Part shown: one piece after another, positions 9,686 to 17,132 of the stretch | Layout of the letters: each line of letters starts with the position of its first letter | How positions within the stretch are numbered: the first letter of the stretch is position 1 | NCBI RefSeq assembly: GCF_006351965.1 | Contig: NZ_CP040932.1 | Location: 3,989,613 to 4,053,612, forward strand | Length of the DNA: 64,000 nucleotides | Direction of reading: 5' to 3' | Source of the DNA: Oceanicola sp. D3 | GTDB taxonomy: Bacteria > Pseudomonadota > Alphaproteobacteria > Rhodobacterales > Rhodobacteraceae | Program-made: the position numbers and the translations under genes | Notes under the pieces: model-generated | The model's input: only the letters and a program-made list of their open reading frames with translations | Database searches by the model: none | Told to the model about the DNA's origin: nothing

Positions 9686-10725
9686 TCCGTATGCTCCTTG
9701 AAAGTCTCAGCCGCCCGGCCCCAAACACCCTTGCCGATCTCGTCCAGCCGCAGGAGGTGGGGCAGCATCTGTGCGGCGAAATCCTCGCTGGATTCCTTGG
9801 GCAGCAGCGAGGGCAGGTTGTCGATTGCCATGACATCGAGCACCGGCTCATCCGTCGCCCGGTGCACGGGGTCTTCCCAGCTTGTTGCAGCGTCATAGAT
9901 CGGGATCGGGTTGAAATCGCTCGTCGGATCGCAGGAAATATCGCCGATGGCCGCGAGGGCACGGGGCGCGGTGAGCGCCTCCCGGGGCACGAATACAGGC
10001 GTTTCCGGCCCCGCCAGAACGCAGTTGAAGAAGAGTTCGTTGCCAAGGATCTCGGGGAACGGCCCGCCAGACGCGGTTTCGGCGATATCCCAGCGGATGG
10101 GTTCAATGCCCACCTCTTCGCACATGTCGCCCGCCCCGGTGCCCACCCGGCCCAGCGCGCCGACGATCAGTGCGCGGGGCAGCGGCAGGCCCTCAAGATC
10201 TGCGCGGATTTCACTCACAAGGTCGGCCTGCTCCTCCCACTCGCGCACCGCAGGGCAAATCGTGCCCCGCTGCCCGGCAGCCCAGGCCTTCAGGGTGACG
10301 GCCGCGCCGACAAACCCCGCCCAATAGCCAAAGGCCGCAACACGGCGGCCGCCGGGCTCGGTAAGATACTCCAGATCATAAAGCGCCCCGCCGCCCGCCC
10401 GGAAGCGTCTCAGCAGGTCTTGCCCGGCGCGTTGGCCCTTGTAGGCATGGCCAAACATGATGTGGCGATGCACCAGCGGGCTGCCATCTTCCGGCAGTTC
10501 CTTGAGGCCGTAAATCAGGGTGCCCTCGGGCGCCTCGCGCCAGCTGCCGCGCGGGGCGATCTCTGCCCCGGCGTGGCGATATGGCTCCAGCGGCAGGATT
10601 CGGTCGGGGCTGTCTTCCACCGTCACCCTGAAGCCGCGCTCCAGCAGGGCTTCCACGCCATCGGGCACGAGGCCCACGCGCCGTTCATTCTCGCGCTCCT
10701 CGGCGCGGACCCAGAGGTGAACCAT
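9682..10725 (-). CDS. Lysine-ketoglutarate reductase / saccharopine dehydrogenase (lysine-forming type, LYS1-like)
   Basis: This 347-residue enzyme belongs to the alanine dehydrogenase/PNT-like LYS1 family. The N-terminus LWVRAEERENERRVGL is the typical opening, and ALIVGALGRVGTGA is the nucleotide-binding loop. It condenses lysine with 2-oxoglutarate to saccharopine or runs the reverse. Pairing with the LYS9-type gene favours lysine catabolism; direction is inferred. The ATG at 10725 has GGGGAAG upstream and gives the usual N-terminus; another ATG lies at 10740. Conserved glutamate and histidine segments (GLKEL, HRHIMFGHAYKGQ) are present. Confidence 0.87.
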   Translation of the reverse strand: MVHLWVRAEERENERRVGLVPDGVEALLERGFRVTVEDSPDRILPLEPYRHAGAEIAPRGSWREAPEGTLIYGLKELPEDGSPLVHRHIMFGHAYKGQRAGQDLLRRFRAGGGALYDLEYLTEPGGRRVAAFGYWAGFVGAAVTLKAWAAGQRGTICPAVREWEEQADLVSEIRADLEGLPLPRALIVGALGRVGTGAGDMCEEVGIEPIRWDIAETASGGPFPEILGNELFFNCVLAGPETPVFVPREALTAPRALAAIGDISCDPTSDFNPIPIYDAATSWEDPVHRATDEPVLDVMAIDNLPSLLPKESSEDFAAQMLPHLLRLDEIGKGVWGRAAETFKEHTE

Positions 10726-10792
10726 GTGACTTCCCCGCATGTTGCCGCCCGACTTAACAGTGCTGCGCAGGCGGGCGCAATCTCCTGTGGCG

Positions 10793-10948
10793 TCAGATCA
10801 GGCCGCGCAGCAGCGGCAAGACGCCGGCGGCGATGATTCCGACGAAGACGCCAATGGCAAAACGCGTCGGAATGCGCCAGCTCGCCGGAACGAAGCCTGC
10901 AAGCAGCCCGCAGACCACTGCGTAATACGCCAGCGAAACAACATCCAT
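10793..10948 (-). CDS. 51-residue membrane peptide upstream of the saccharopine genes
   Basis: The open frame encodes MDVVSLAYYAVVCGLLAGFV and continues with a short polar turn and a second hydrophobic segment, FAIGVFVGIIAAGVLPLL, ending in TGA at 10793. Two short membrane helices with an intervening WRIPTR loop are predicted. GGGGAG lies about nine bases before the ATG. It heads the minus-strand unit, 67 bases ahead of the lysine-ketoglutarate reductase, so it may be co-transcribed. It has no recognised family. The hydrophobic reading and good ribosome-binding site support a real gene. Confidence 0.6.
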   Translation of the reverse strand: MDVVSLAYYAVVCGLLAGFVPASWRIPTRFAIGVFVGIIAAGVLPLLRGLI

Positions 10949-10990
10949 CGGTTCAACTCCCCGTTACTTCGGAACGGTGTTTCACACGTA

Positions 10991-11006
10991 TTGAACAGTC
11001 GTTCAA
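10991..11006. promoter_or_regulatory. Perfect palindrome TTGAAC-AGTC-GTTCAA, probable repressor operator
   Basis: Six-base arms around a four-base centre form a TetR-family-style operator between the divergent saccharopine unit and the acyl-CoA synthetase/Liv unit. It lies just upstream of a plausible plus-strand promoter. No regulator gene is adjacent, so the binding protein is unknown. Confidence 0.5.
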
Positions 11007-11013
11007 AAAACAT

Positions 11014-11043
11014 TTGACGCACGCCCCATGCCTTGACCATAGT
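11014..11043 (+). promoter_or_regulatory. Possible sigma-70 promoter for the acyl-CoA synthetase/Liv unit
   Basis: TTGACG (11014-11019) and CATAGT (11038-11043) are separated by 18 bases. The -10 element matches four of six consensus positions, so this is a weak prediction supported mainly by position. Confidence 0.3.
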
Positions 11044-11108
11044 AACCGACAATCAACGTCGGGCCAAAGGCCTGGTGCCTGGGGAGAGGCACCTTCTGGG
11101 AGGAGACA

Positions 11109-13079
11109 TTGACGGTGACGGCAACGCCTGAGGGCGATCTTAAATCAATTCCTGCACTGCTAGCGCGGAACGCGCGCCAGTTTGGAGGCCGCCCGGCCTT
11201 TCGGGAAAAGGAATTTGGCATCTGGCAAAGCTGGACCTGGGCCGAGACCTCCGAGGAGATCGAGGCGCTGGCGATGGGGCTTATCGCGCTGGGGCTGGAG
11301 CCGGGTGATCATCTGGCGATCATCGGGCGCAACCGGCCTGCGCTCTACTGGTCTTTCGTGGCCGCGCAAAAATGCGGTGCGGTGCCGGTGGCGCTGTATC
11401 AGGACGCGGGCGCCGAAGAGATGGCCTATGTGCTGGAGCACTGCGGCGCGCGCTTTGTCATCTGTGGCGATCAGGAGCAGGTCGACAAGGTGATCGAGGT
11501 GCAGGAGAGCGTGCAGGGCATCGACCAGATCATCTATGTCGACAAGCGCGGGCTCCGGAAATACGACCACACCCATATGAACGCCTATGCCGATGTGCAG
11601 GCCGAGGGGCGTGCGGGGCGGCAAAGGCTTGAGCCGGTGATGCGCGAGCGCGAGGCGGGCCTTGGCTACGACGACACCTGCGTGATGCTCTACACCTCCG
11701 GTACGACCGGCAAGCCCAAGGGCGTGGTGCTGAGCAACCGCAACATCATCGAAACCTCAAAAAACTCTGCGGCCTTCGATCATCTGACTGAAAAGGAAGA
11801 GATTCTCGCCTACCTGCCATTGGCCTGGGTGGGCGATTTCATCTTCTCCGTCGGGCAGGCGATGTGGACGGGCTTTTGCGTGAACTGCCCCGAAAGCGCC
11901 GAGACGATGATGACCGATCTGCGCGAGATCGGGCCGACCTATTACTTCGCCCCGCCCCGGGTTTTTGAAAGCCAGCTGACCAATGTGATGATCCGAATGG
12001 AAGATGCCGGGCGATTCAAGAAATGGCTGTTCGATCGCTACATGGCGCATGCCCGCGAGGTGGGCCCGAAGATCCTTGACGGCAAGCCGGTGAGCGCGGG
12101 CGACAAGCTGAAGTACAAGCTCGGGGAGCTGTTCATCTACGGGCCGCTGAAGAACACGCTGGGCTTTTCGCGGGTGCGCGTGGGCTACACGGCGGGCGAG
12201 GCGATCGGGCCGGAAATCTTTGATTTCTATCGCTCTTTGGGGATCAACCTGAAGCAGCTCTACGGCCAGACCGAGGCCAGCGTTTTCATCACCCAGCAGC
12301 CAGATAACGGCGTGCGGGCCGATACGGTGGGCGTGGCCTCACCCGGTGTGGAGCTGAAGATTGGCGACAATGGCGAGGTTTACTATCGCTCGCCCGGCGT
12401 CTTCGTCGAATACTACAAGAACCCCGAAAGCACCGCCTCGACCAAGGATGCCGAAGGCTGGGTGGCGACGGGCGACGCGGGCTTCATCGAAGAAAGCACA
12501 GGCCACCTGCGCATCATCGACCGGGCCAAGGATGTGGCCAAGCTCGCTGACGGGCGGATGTTTGCCCCCAAATACGTGGAGAACAAGCTCAAGTTCTACC
12601 CCAACATCCTCGAAGCCGTTGTGATCGGCGCGGGGCGCGACCGCTGCTGCGCGATGATCAACATCGACCTCGGCGCGGTGGGCAACTGGGCGGAGCGCAA
12701 CAACATCAGCTACGCGAGCTATCAGGAACTGGCGGGCCACCCGGATGTGCTCAATATGATCCAGAGCCATGTAGAAGAGGTTAACGCCTCGATTGCAGAG
12801 GACGAGATGCTCTCGGGCTGCCAGATTCACCGCTTCCTTGTGCTGCACAAGGAGTTGGACGCCGACGATGGCGAGTTGACCCGCACGCAGAAGGTGCGGC
12901 GCGGGGTGATCGGCGAAAAGTTTGCCGACCTTGTCGATGGGCTCTACGGCGGTGCCGACAGCATCTATACCGAAACCGAAGTGACCTATGAGGATGGCCG
13001 GAAGGGCAAGATCAAGGCCACGCTGGAGCTGCGCGACGCGAAGGTGTTCGACTCCACGCAGAAGGTGGCGGCCGAATGA
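11109..13079 (+). CDS. AMP-dependent (long-chain acyl-CoA-type) synthetase/ligase
   Basis: This 656-residue adenylate-forming enzyme carries the P-loop LYTSGTTGKPKGVV near residue 195, LYGQTEASVF, the ATP-binding TGDAGFIEE and the hinge region IIDRAKDVAKLADG. It should activate a carboxylic acid with ATP and load it on CoA. The usual final lysine region reads RKGKIKAT. Translation appears to start at TTG 11109, six bases after GGAGGAG; GTG at 11115 is an alternative. It opens the block containing the Liv-type importer, which suggests that it activates the imported compound. Homologues beside Liv operons are common in Proteobacteria, but their substrate is not established. Confidence 0.9.
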   Translation: MTVTATPEGDLKSIPALLARNARQFGGRPAFREKEFGIWQSWTWAETSEEIEALAMGLIALGLEPGDHLAIIGRNRPALYWSFVAAQKCGAVPVALYQDAGAEEMAYVLEHCGARFVICGDQEQVDKVIEVQESVQGIDQIIYVDKRGLRKYDHTHMNAYADVQAEGRAGRQRLEPVMREREAGLGYDDTCVMLYTSGTTGKPKGVVLSNRNIIETSKNSAAFDHLTEKEEILAYLPLAWVGDFIFSVGQAMWTGFCVNCPESAETMMTDLREIGPTYYFAPPRVFESQLTNVMIRMEDAGRFKKWLFDRYMAHAREVGPKILDGKPVSAGDKLKYKLGELFIYGPLKNTLGFSRVRVGYTAGEAIGPEIFDFYRSLGINLKQLYGQTEASVFITQQPDNGVRADTVGVASPGVELKIGDNGEVYYRSPGVFVEYYKNPESTASTKDAEGWVATGDAGFIEESTGHLRIIDRAKDVAKLADGRMFAPKYVENKLKFYPNILEAVVIGAGRDRCCAMINIDLGAVGNWAERNNISYASYQELAGHPDVLNMIQSHVEEVNASIAEDEMLSGCQIHRFLVLHKELDADDGELTRTQKVRRGVIGEKFADLVDGLYGGADSIYTETEVTYEDGRKGKIKATLELRDAKVFDSTQKVAAE

Positions 13080-13609
13080 GAGAGGCGCTGGCATCCTTCG
13101 TGATTCTCGGCGCTCTCTTTGCCGCGCCAGCAAGTGGCGAGCCGATGGTGGAAGCCTTTGAAACCCATTGCCTTTCAGCCCTGCAAGAGGGCGTGGCGGT
13201 GAATACCGAAGGCCTGGAGCAACTCGACGCCGAAAGCCTTGGGCGCAAGCCGATGAAGATGGCCGCCGCCGAGCCGCCAAAGTTCTTTGCCCTGCCGGGG
13301 GGCGAGGCCTTTTTGGGGGTGCTCTATTTGGGCGGTTACCAAGGCTGCATGGTGGGCCATCGCAGCGGGCACAAACTGGCCCCCGGGGCCTTTGCCGCCC
13401 TTGTAGAACAGGCCGATCTGCTGCTGCTCGAAGAATGCGACGAGACGGACCCGGACATTGCCGTGGCCACCCGCCCCAACTCCATCGGGCGCTATTTCAT
13501 GGTCAGCCACAGCACCAGCAGCGCGGGCAATGATGAACTGATGGCGATGGAGCGCACCCTCCCTCACACGGGCCGCGCCTGCGACAGCTCGGGCGGGGGT
13601 GGAAACTAA
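13076..13609 (+). CDS. Secreted four-cysteine protein A (Liv-locus family)
   Basis: A 177-residue protein with a signal peptide (hydrophobic residues about 5-17, cleavage after ASG). Its ATG overlaps the synthetase stop (ATGA), indicating translational coupling. Cysteines at 32, 91, 121 and 169 match the layout of two further small secreted proteins in this locus (14448 and 15008): one in the first helix, one before a central strand, one before a late strand, one near the C-terminus. Two disulfides in the periplasm are plausible. No named family is recognised. The C-terminus is Gly-rich (SSGGGGN). Confidence 0.75.
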   Translation: MREALASFVILGALFAAPASGEPMVEAFETHCLSALQEGVAVNTEGLEQLDAESLGRKPMKMAAAEPPKFFALPGGEAFLGVLYLGGYQGCMVGHRSGHKLAPGAFAALVEQADLLLLEECDETDPDIAVATRPNSIGRYFMVSHSTSSAGNDELMAMERTLPHTGRACDSSGGGGN

Positions 13610-13636
13610 TGCGTTTTCAAAGAACTGGATGGTCTG

Positions 13637-14455
13637 ATGCTTGATACCGCCGAGAGCTACACCACCGAAGATGGCCGCACGATTGGCGGGGTCATGATGG
13701 AAATGAAGAACATCACCCTGCGCTTTGGCGGGGTGGTGGCGATCAAGGATATTTCCTTCGACATCCGCGAGGGCGAGATCCGCGCCATTATCGGGCCGAA
13801 CGGGGCCGGAAAATCCAGCATGCTCAACGTGATAAGCGGGTTTTACAATCCGCAGGAGGGCGAGGTGTGGTTTCATGGCGCAAAGCGCCCCCCGATGAAG
13901 CCCTATGAGGTGGCGCGGCAGGGGATTGCCCGGACATTTCAAAACATCGCGCTCTTCGAGGGCATGTCGGTGCTCGACAACATCATGACGGGCCGCCTTG
14001 GCTTTATGAAATCGGGGATGCTGGCGCAGGCGATCTGGTGGGGGAAGGCCGAGAAGGAAGAGATTGAGAACCGGGAAGCCGTTGAAAAGATTATCGACTT
14101 TCTCGAAATCCAGAACATCCGCAAAACCCCGGTGGGCCGCCTGCCCTATGGCCTCAAGAAACGCGTCGAGCTGGGCCGGGCGCTGGCCGCCGAGCCCAAG
14201 CTGCTGCTGCTCGACGAGCCGATGGCCGGGATGAACGTGGAGGAGAAGGAGGACATGAGCCGCTTCATCCTCGACGTAAATGACGAATATGGCACGACAA
14301 TTGCGCTTATCGAACACGATATGGGCGTTGTCATGGATCTCTCCGACAGAGTCGTGGTGATGGACTACGGCAAGAAGATCGGGGATGGCACGCCGGACGA
14401 AGTGCGCAACAATCAGGACGTCATCGACGCTTACCTGGGAGTTGCACATGATTAG
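13637..14455 (+). CDS. livG: Liv-type ABC transporter ATP-binding protein (LivG-like)
   Basis: A 272-residue ABC ATPase. Walker A GPNGAGKS is near residue 53, Walker B LLLLDEP near 189, and the extended signature region has LPYGLKKRVELGRAL instead of the usual LSGGQ, as is common in LivG proteins. The insertion after Walker A and the C-terminal YLG segment also fit the hydrophobic amino-acid transporter branch. It should energise the LivH/LivM permease with LivF. The ribosome-binding site is weak. The neighbouring synthetase genes make a non-amino-acid substrate possible. Confidence 0.9.
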   Translation: MLDTAESYTTEDGRTIGGVMMEMKNITLRFGGVVAIKDISFDIREGEIRAIIGPNGAGKSSMLNVISGFYNPQEGEVWFHGAKRPPMKPYEVARQGIARTFQNIALFEGMSVLDNIMTGRLGFMKSGMLAQAIWWGKAEKEEIENREAVEKIIDFLEIQNIRKTPVGRLPYGLKKRVELGRALAAEPKLLLLDEPMAGMNVEEKEDMSRFILDVNDEYGTTIALIEHDMGVVMDLSDRVVVMDYGKKIGDGTPDEVRNNQDVIDAYLGVAHD

Positions 14456-15020
14456 AGAGATCGCCGCGTTAACCGCCGACAAGGTGCGAAAACGATACAG
14501 CCACAAACCATGCACATCCTATGCACATCCCATGCATACGAGGATGCGCCTCGCCTGCGCCGCGCTGGCGTTAACGCTTTTGGGTGCCGCCCCGGCCCGC
14601 GCCGTTGCGCCGGACGTGCTGAACGAGTTTCTGACCTACTGCACCGAGGCCATCGCCACCGCCAGCCCAACCGGGCCGACACTGCCGCGCGGGGCGCAGG
14701 CCAATGACACCGGCGCAATCCTTGCCACGCCCACAGTGCCGCATTTTTCGATGCGCAAGGACAGCCGTGGCGATTGGGTGTGCGAGGTTGGAGACAAGCA
14801 GGCCAAGGTGATGACCCGCGTGGTGGAGGATTACCTGCGCACGGTGAACACCGTCGACAAGTATCGCTCCACCTTCGGGGAAAACCGCTACATCGCCGCC
14901 ACGATCTGCGTGGGGCCAAATGCGGTGGCGCTGATCCTGAATGGCCCGCTCAGCAATGAGCTCGTGATGGGCACGGCGGTGTTCTCCGGGGGCAAGGTCA
15001 GCTCGGGGTGCGACGGGTGA
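14448..15020 (+). CDS. Secreted four-cysteine protein B (Liv-locus family)
   Basis: From ATG 14448 the product is 190 residues; this start overlaps the livG stop and has GGGAG six bases upstream. The signal sequence MRLACAALALTLLGAAPARA would then be preceded by a long basic N-region, so ATG 14532 or 14544 may be the real start despite poor ribosome-binding sites. Counting from 14448, mature-region cysteines are at 65, 112, 154 and 188, matching the pattern of proteins A and C. Direct 11-base repeats sit across the start region. Function is unknown; a periplasmic role beside the importer is inferred. Confidence 0.65.
   Translation: MIREIAALTADKVRKRYSHKPCTSYAHPMHTRMRLACAALALTLLGAAPARAVAPDVLNEFLTYCTEAIATASPTGPTLPRGAQANDTGAILATPTVPHFSMRKDSRGDWVCEVGDKQAKVMTRVVEDYLRTVNTVDKYRSTFGENRYIAATICVGPNAVALILNGPLSNELVMGTAVFSGGKVSSGCDG
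14510..14540 (+). repeat. Tandem 11-base direct repeat (ATGCACATCC-type)
   Basis: ATGCACATCC occurs at 14510-14519 and again at 14521-14530, with a third partial copy ATGCATACG at 14532. The 11-base unit is not a multiple of three. Copy changes would shift the frame between the 14448 start and the rest of protein B. Confidence 0.6.
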
Positions 15021-15532
15021 AGGCGCTGGCGCTTCTGCTCGCGGCGGGAGCCGCGCCGGCCGGGGCGAACCCGGCGGCCATAGGCGAGGCGCTGGCGCTT
15101 TGTATCGACGTGGTGGAAGCGCAGAGCCGCGCGCCGCTGGACGAGGCCGGGCTGAACATGCTCGCGCCAAACACCCTGAGCCCGCCGCAATGGAGCGCGC
15201 GCTACCGCTCGCCTGCCGGGATCGGAGAGATTTTGGCGGAACGGGGCGCGCAGGAGGCAGAGGGCCTGCCCGCAGAAGTGAGCTGCACGCTGCACCTTCC
15301 GGCGGCCAATGGCTCTGCTGCTATGCGCTGGGAAAAGCTCGGGCTCGGGCCGGTGATGGCGCTGGAGAGCAAAGGCTTTGCGCAGAATGGCGGCAGCTAC
15401 GTGTCCCCGAAGCTGGCCCGGTGCACCGGCACCGACACGCCGATCTATGTGAGCTTCACCCATAACGAGACCAAGCAGGCCGTGGTGGCGCGGATGAGCA
15501 ACCGCCCCGACGACGGCCAAGACCCTTGCTAG
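15008..15532 (+). CDS. Secreted four-cysteine protein C (Liv-locus family)
   Basis: A 174-residue protein beginning at GTG 15008, overlapping the end of protein B; GTG 15017, which gives a GTGA overlap, is an alternative. A signal peptide (VKALALLLAAGAAPAGA) is clear. Cysteines at 32, 93, 139 and 174 repeat the four-cysteine layout of proteins A and B, and the helix ALALCIDVVEAQS with GLNMLAPNTL resembles THCLSALQEG and GLEQLDAESL of protein A. The last cysteine is the C-terminal residue. It ends 7 bases before livH and is probably in the same transcript. No named family is recognised. Confidence 0.72.
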   Translation: MRRVKALALLLAAGAAPAGANPAAIGEALALCIDVVEAQSRAPLDEAGLNMLAPNTLSPPQWSARYRSPAGIGEILAERGAQEAEGLPAEVSCTLHLPAANGSAAMRWEKLGLGPVMALESKGFAQNGGSYVSPKLARCTGTDTPIYVSFTHNETKQAVVARMSNRPDDGQDPC

Positions 15533-15539
15533 GAGAGCG

Positions 15540-16529
15540 ATGATGCCCGATCAGCTGTTGTTTGCCATGGAAGTCACCCTGAACGGGCTGATGGCGGGCG
15601 TCATGTATGCGCTGGTGGCGCTTGGCTTCGTGCTGATCTTCAAGGCCTCGGGCATCTTCAACTACGCTCAGGGCGTGATGGCGCTGTTTGCGGCGCTCAC
15701 GCTCGTTGGGCTGCAGGACGGGCAGATTCCGTTCAGCCATCTGATCAACGCCACCTTCGGCACCGATCTCCACCACTTCGGCTGGCACATGCCGGCGGTG
15801 CTGGCGATTGTGCTGACGGTCGCGGTGATGGTGCTGTTTGCCTGGATCGTGGAAAAGCTGATCCTCAAGCACCTCGTCAATCAGGAGCCTATCATCCTGT
15901 TCATGGCCACGATCGGGCTGGCCTACTTTTTGGAAGGCTTCGGAGACCTGATGTGGGGCAGCGACATCAAGAAGCTGGATGTGGGCCTGCCGCAGGGCAT
16001 CAACATCTGGATCGACGAAACCACCTTTGGCTGGTTCGGCTACGGCTTCTTCATCGACAACCTCGATATCGTGGCAACGGTGGTGGCGGCGCTGCTGGTG
16101 GCCGGGCTGGTGCTGTTTTCGCAATACACCAAGCAGGGCCGCGCGCTGCGGGCGGTGGCCGATGATCACCAGGCGGCGCTGAGCGTGGGCATCAGCCTGC
16201 GGTTCATCTGGGTGCTGGTCTGGGCGATTGCGGGCTTTGTGGCGCTGGTGGCCGGGATGATGTGGGGCACCAAGAGCGGCGTGCAGTTTTCACTCTCGCT
16301 GATCGCGCTGAAGGCGCTTCCTGTTCTCATGCTGGGCGGCTTCACCTCGATCCCCGGCGCGATTGTGGGCGGGCTCATCATCGGCATGGGCGAGAAGCTG
16401 TTTGAGTTCCTCATCGGGCCGCTGGTCGGCGGCGCGACGGAAAACTGGTTTGCCTATGTGCTGGCGCTGATCTTTCTGGTGTTCCGCCCGCAGGGGCTGT
16501 TTGGGGAGCGGATCATTGAACGTGTCTGA
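15540..16529 (+). CDS. livH: Branched-chain amino-acid-type ABC transporter permease (LivH-like)
   Basis: A 329-residue inner-membrane permease with about eight hydrophobic helices. The N-terminal LNGLMAGVMYALVALGFVLI and the motif GRALRAVADDHQAALSVGI are characteristic of LivH proteins and contact the ABC subunits. AGGAGAG lies five bases before the ATG. It pairs with LivM, but 600 bases and an opposite-strand gene separate the two, unlike the usual tight livHM spacing. Confidence 0.92.
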   Translation: MMPDQLLFAMEVTLNGLMAGVMYALVALGFVLIFKASGIFNYAQGVMALFAALTLVGLQDGQIPFSHLINATFGTDLHHFGWHMPAVLAIVLTVAVMVLFAWIVEKLILKHLVNQEPIILFMATIGLAYFLEGFGDLMWGSDIKKLDVGLPQGINIWIDETTFGWFGYGFFIDNLDIVATVVAALLVAGLVLFSQYTKQGRALRAVADDHQAALSVGISLRFIWVLVWAIAGFVALVAGMMWGTKSGVQFSLSLIALKALPVLMLGGFTSIPGAIVGGLIIGMGEKLFEFLIGPLVGGATENWFAYVLALIFLVFRPQGLFGERIIERV

Positions 16530-16577
16530 CCGGCCCCTCACCCCCAGCAACGCCCGGTTGGCGGCCGCGCCCGTGCC

Positions 16578-16880
16578 TCAGCGTTGCGTGGCGGCGATAA
16601 ACACGCCCAGCCCAACGGCGCCGAGACCCAAGAGGATGATTGCCGCCTGCGCTGACACGCCGAAGAACACCGCAATGGCCACAACCAGCACGCCTGACAC
16701 GATGATATACGGCATCAGCCCGCCGAGGATCTCGGCGCAGGTGCCCATCATGCAATCAAGGCAGCGCCGAAAGAGCCCTTTTGGGGCCTTGGGTTCGCTC
16801 AGGTCCGCCGGCATGTCTTCCAAGGGATGGATCTGCGTTTGCGGCGACAGGGGAACGAAGCGGTTCTTGGAGCTCGGCAT
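16578..16880 (-). CDS. Opposite-strand 100-residue membrane protein between livH and livM
   Basis: The protein has a proline-rich polar N-terminus, a cysteine cluster CLDCMMGTC, and two adjacent hydrophobic helices (MPYIIVSGVLVVAIAVFFGV and AIILLGLGAVGLGVFIA). TGAGGACATTA precedes the ATG at 16880. It runs against the surrounding Liv genes, so it needs its own promoter in the 16881-17132 gap. Its cysteines could bind metal or face the cytoplasm; function is unknown. Longer in-frame versions reaching 17084 lack good start signals. Confidence 0.6.
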   Translation of the reverse strand: MPSSKNRFVPLSPQTQIHPLEDMPADLSEPKAPKGLFRRCLDCMMGTCAEILGGLMPYIIVSGVLVVAIAVFFGVSAQAAIILLGLGAVGLGVFIAATQR

Positions 16881-16897
16881 TAATGTCCTCAGGGGCG

Positions 16898-16910
16898 TTG
16901 TTCGGAACAA
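16898..16910. promoter_or_regulatory. Short palindrome TTGTTC-G-GAACAA upstream of the opposite-strand gene
   Basis: Perfect six-base arms with a one-base centre lie 18 bases upstream of the minus-strand ATG at 16880, a plausible operator position. The rest of 16881-17132 shows no convincing gene. Confidence 0.3.
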
Positions 16911-17132
16911 TTTGCCCAAAGATTGCGGCAACTGCTTGGCGGCATTGTCTCGAAAGCAAGAATACGCTGGCGTCGGCACGGGCCGGATGACGGGCCAGCG
17001 GCGCGCCAGAGGCGGAGACCTGGGCGCGGCGCTTCCGCGTATGACGGGGCCTGCCATCGCCGTTGCCGAAGTGGAAACAAACAACTTGGGCGGCCCGGTG
17101 GCGGGATTGGCTCAAAATGGAGGAAATGGCTG

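Noticed and set aside
10798-11052. Alternative 84-codon minus-strand frame overlapping the 51-residue peptide
   Set aside because: It covers the palindromic operator, lacks a clear ribosome-binding site and is Cys/Arg/Ser-rich. The 51-codon frame has the better start and a convincing two-helix profile.
16923-17132. N-terminal extension of livM
   Set aside because: The extension is polar and arginine-rich, while ATG 17133 has a good ribosome-binding site and gives a standard LivM start.
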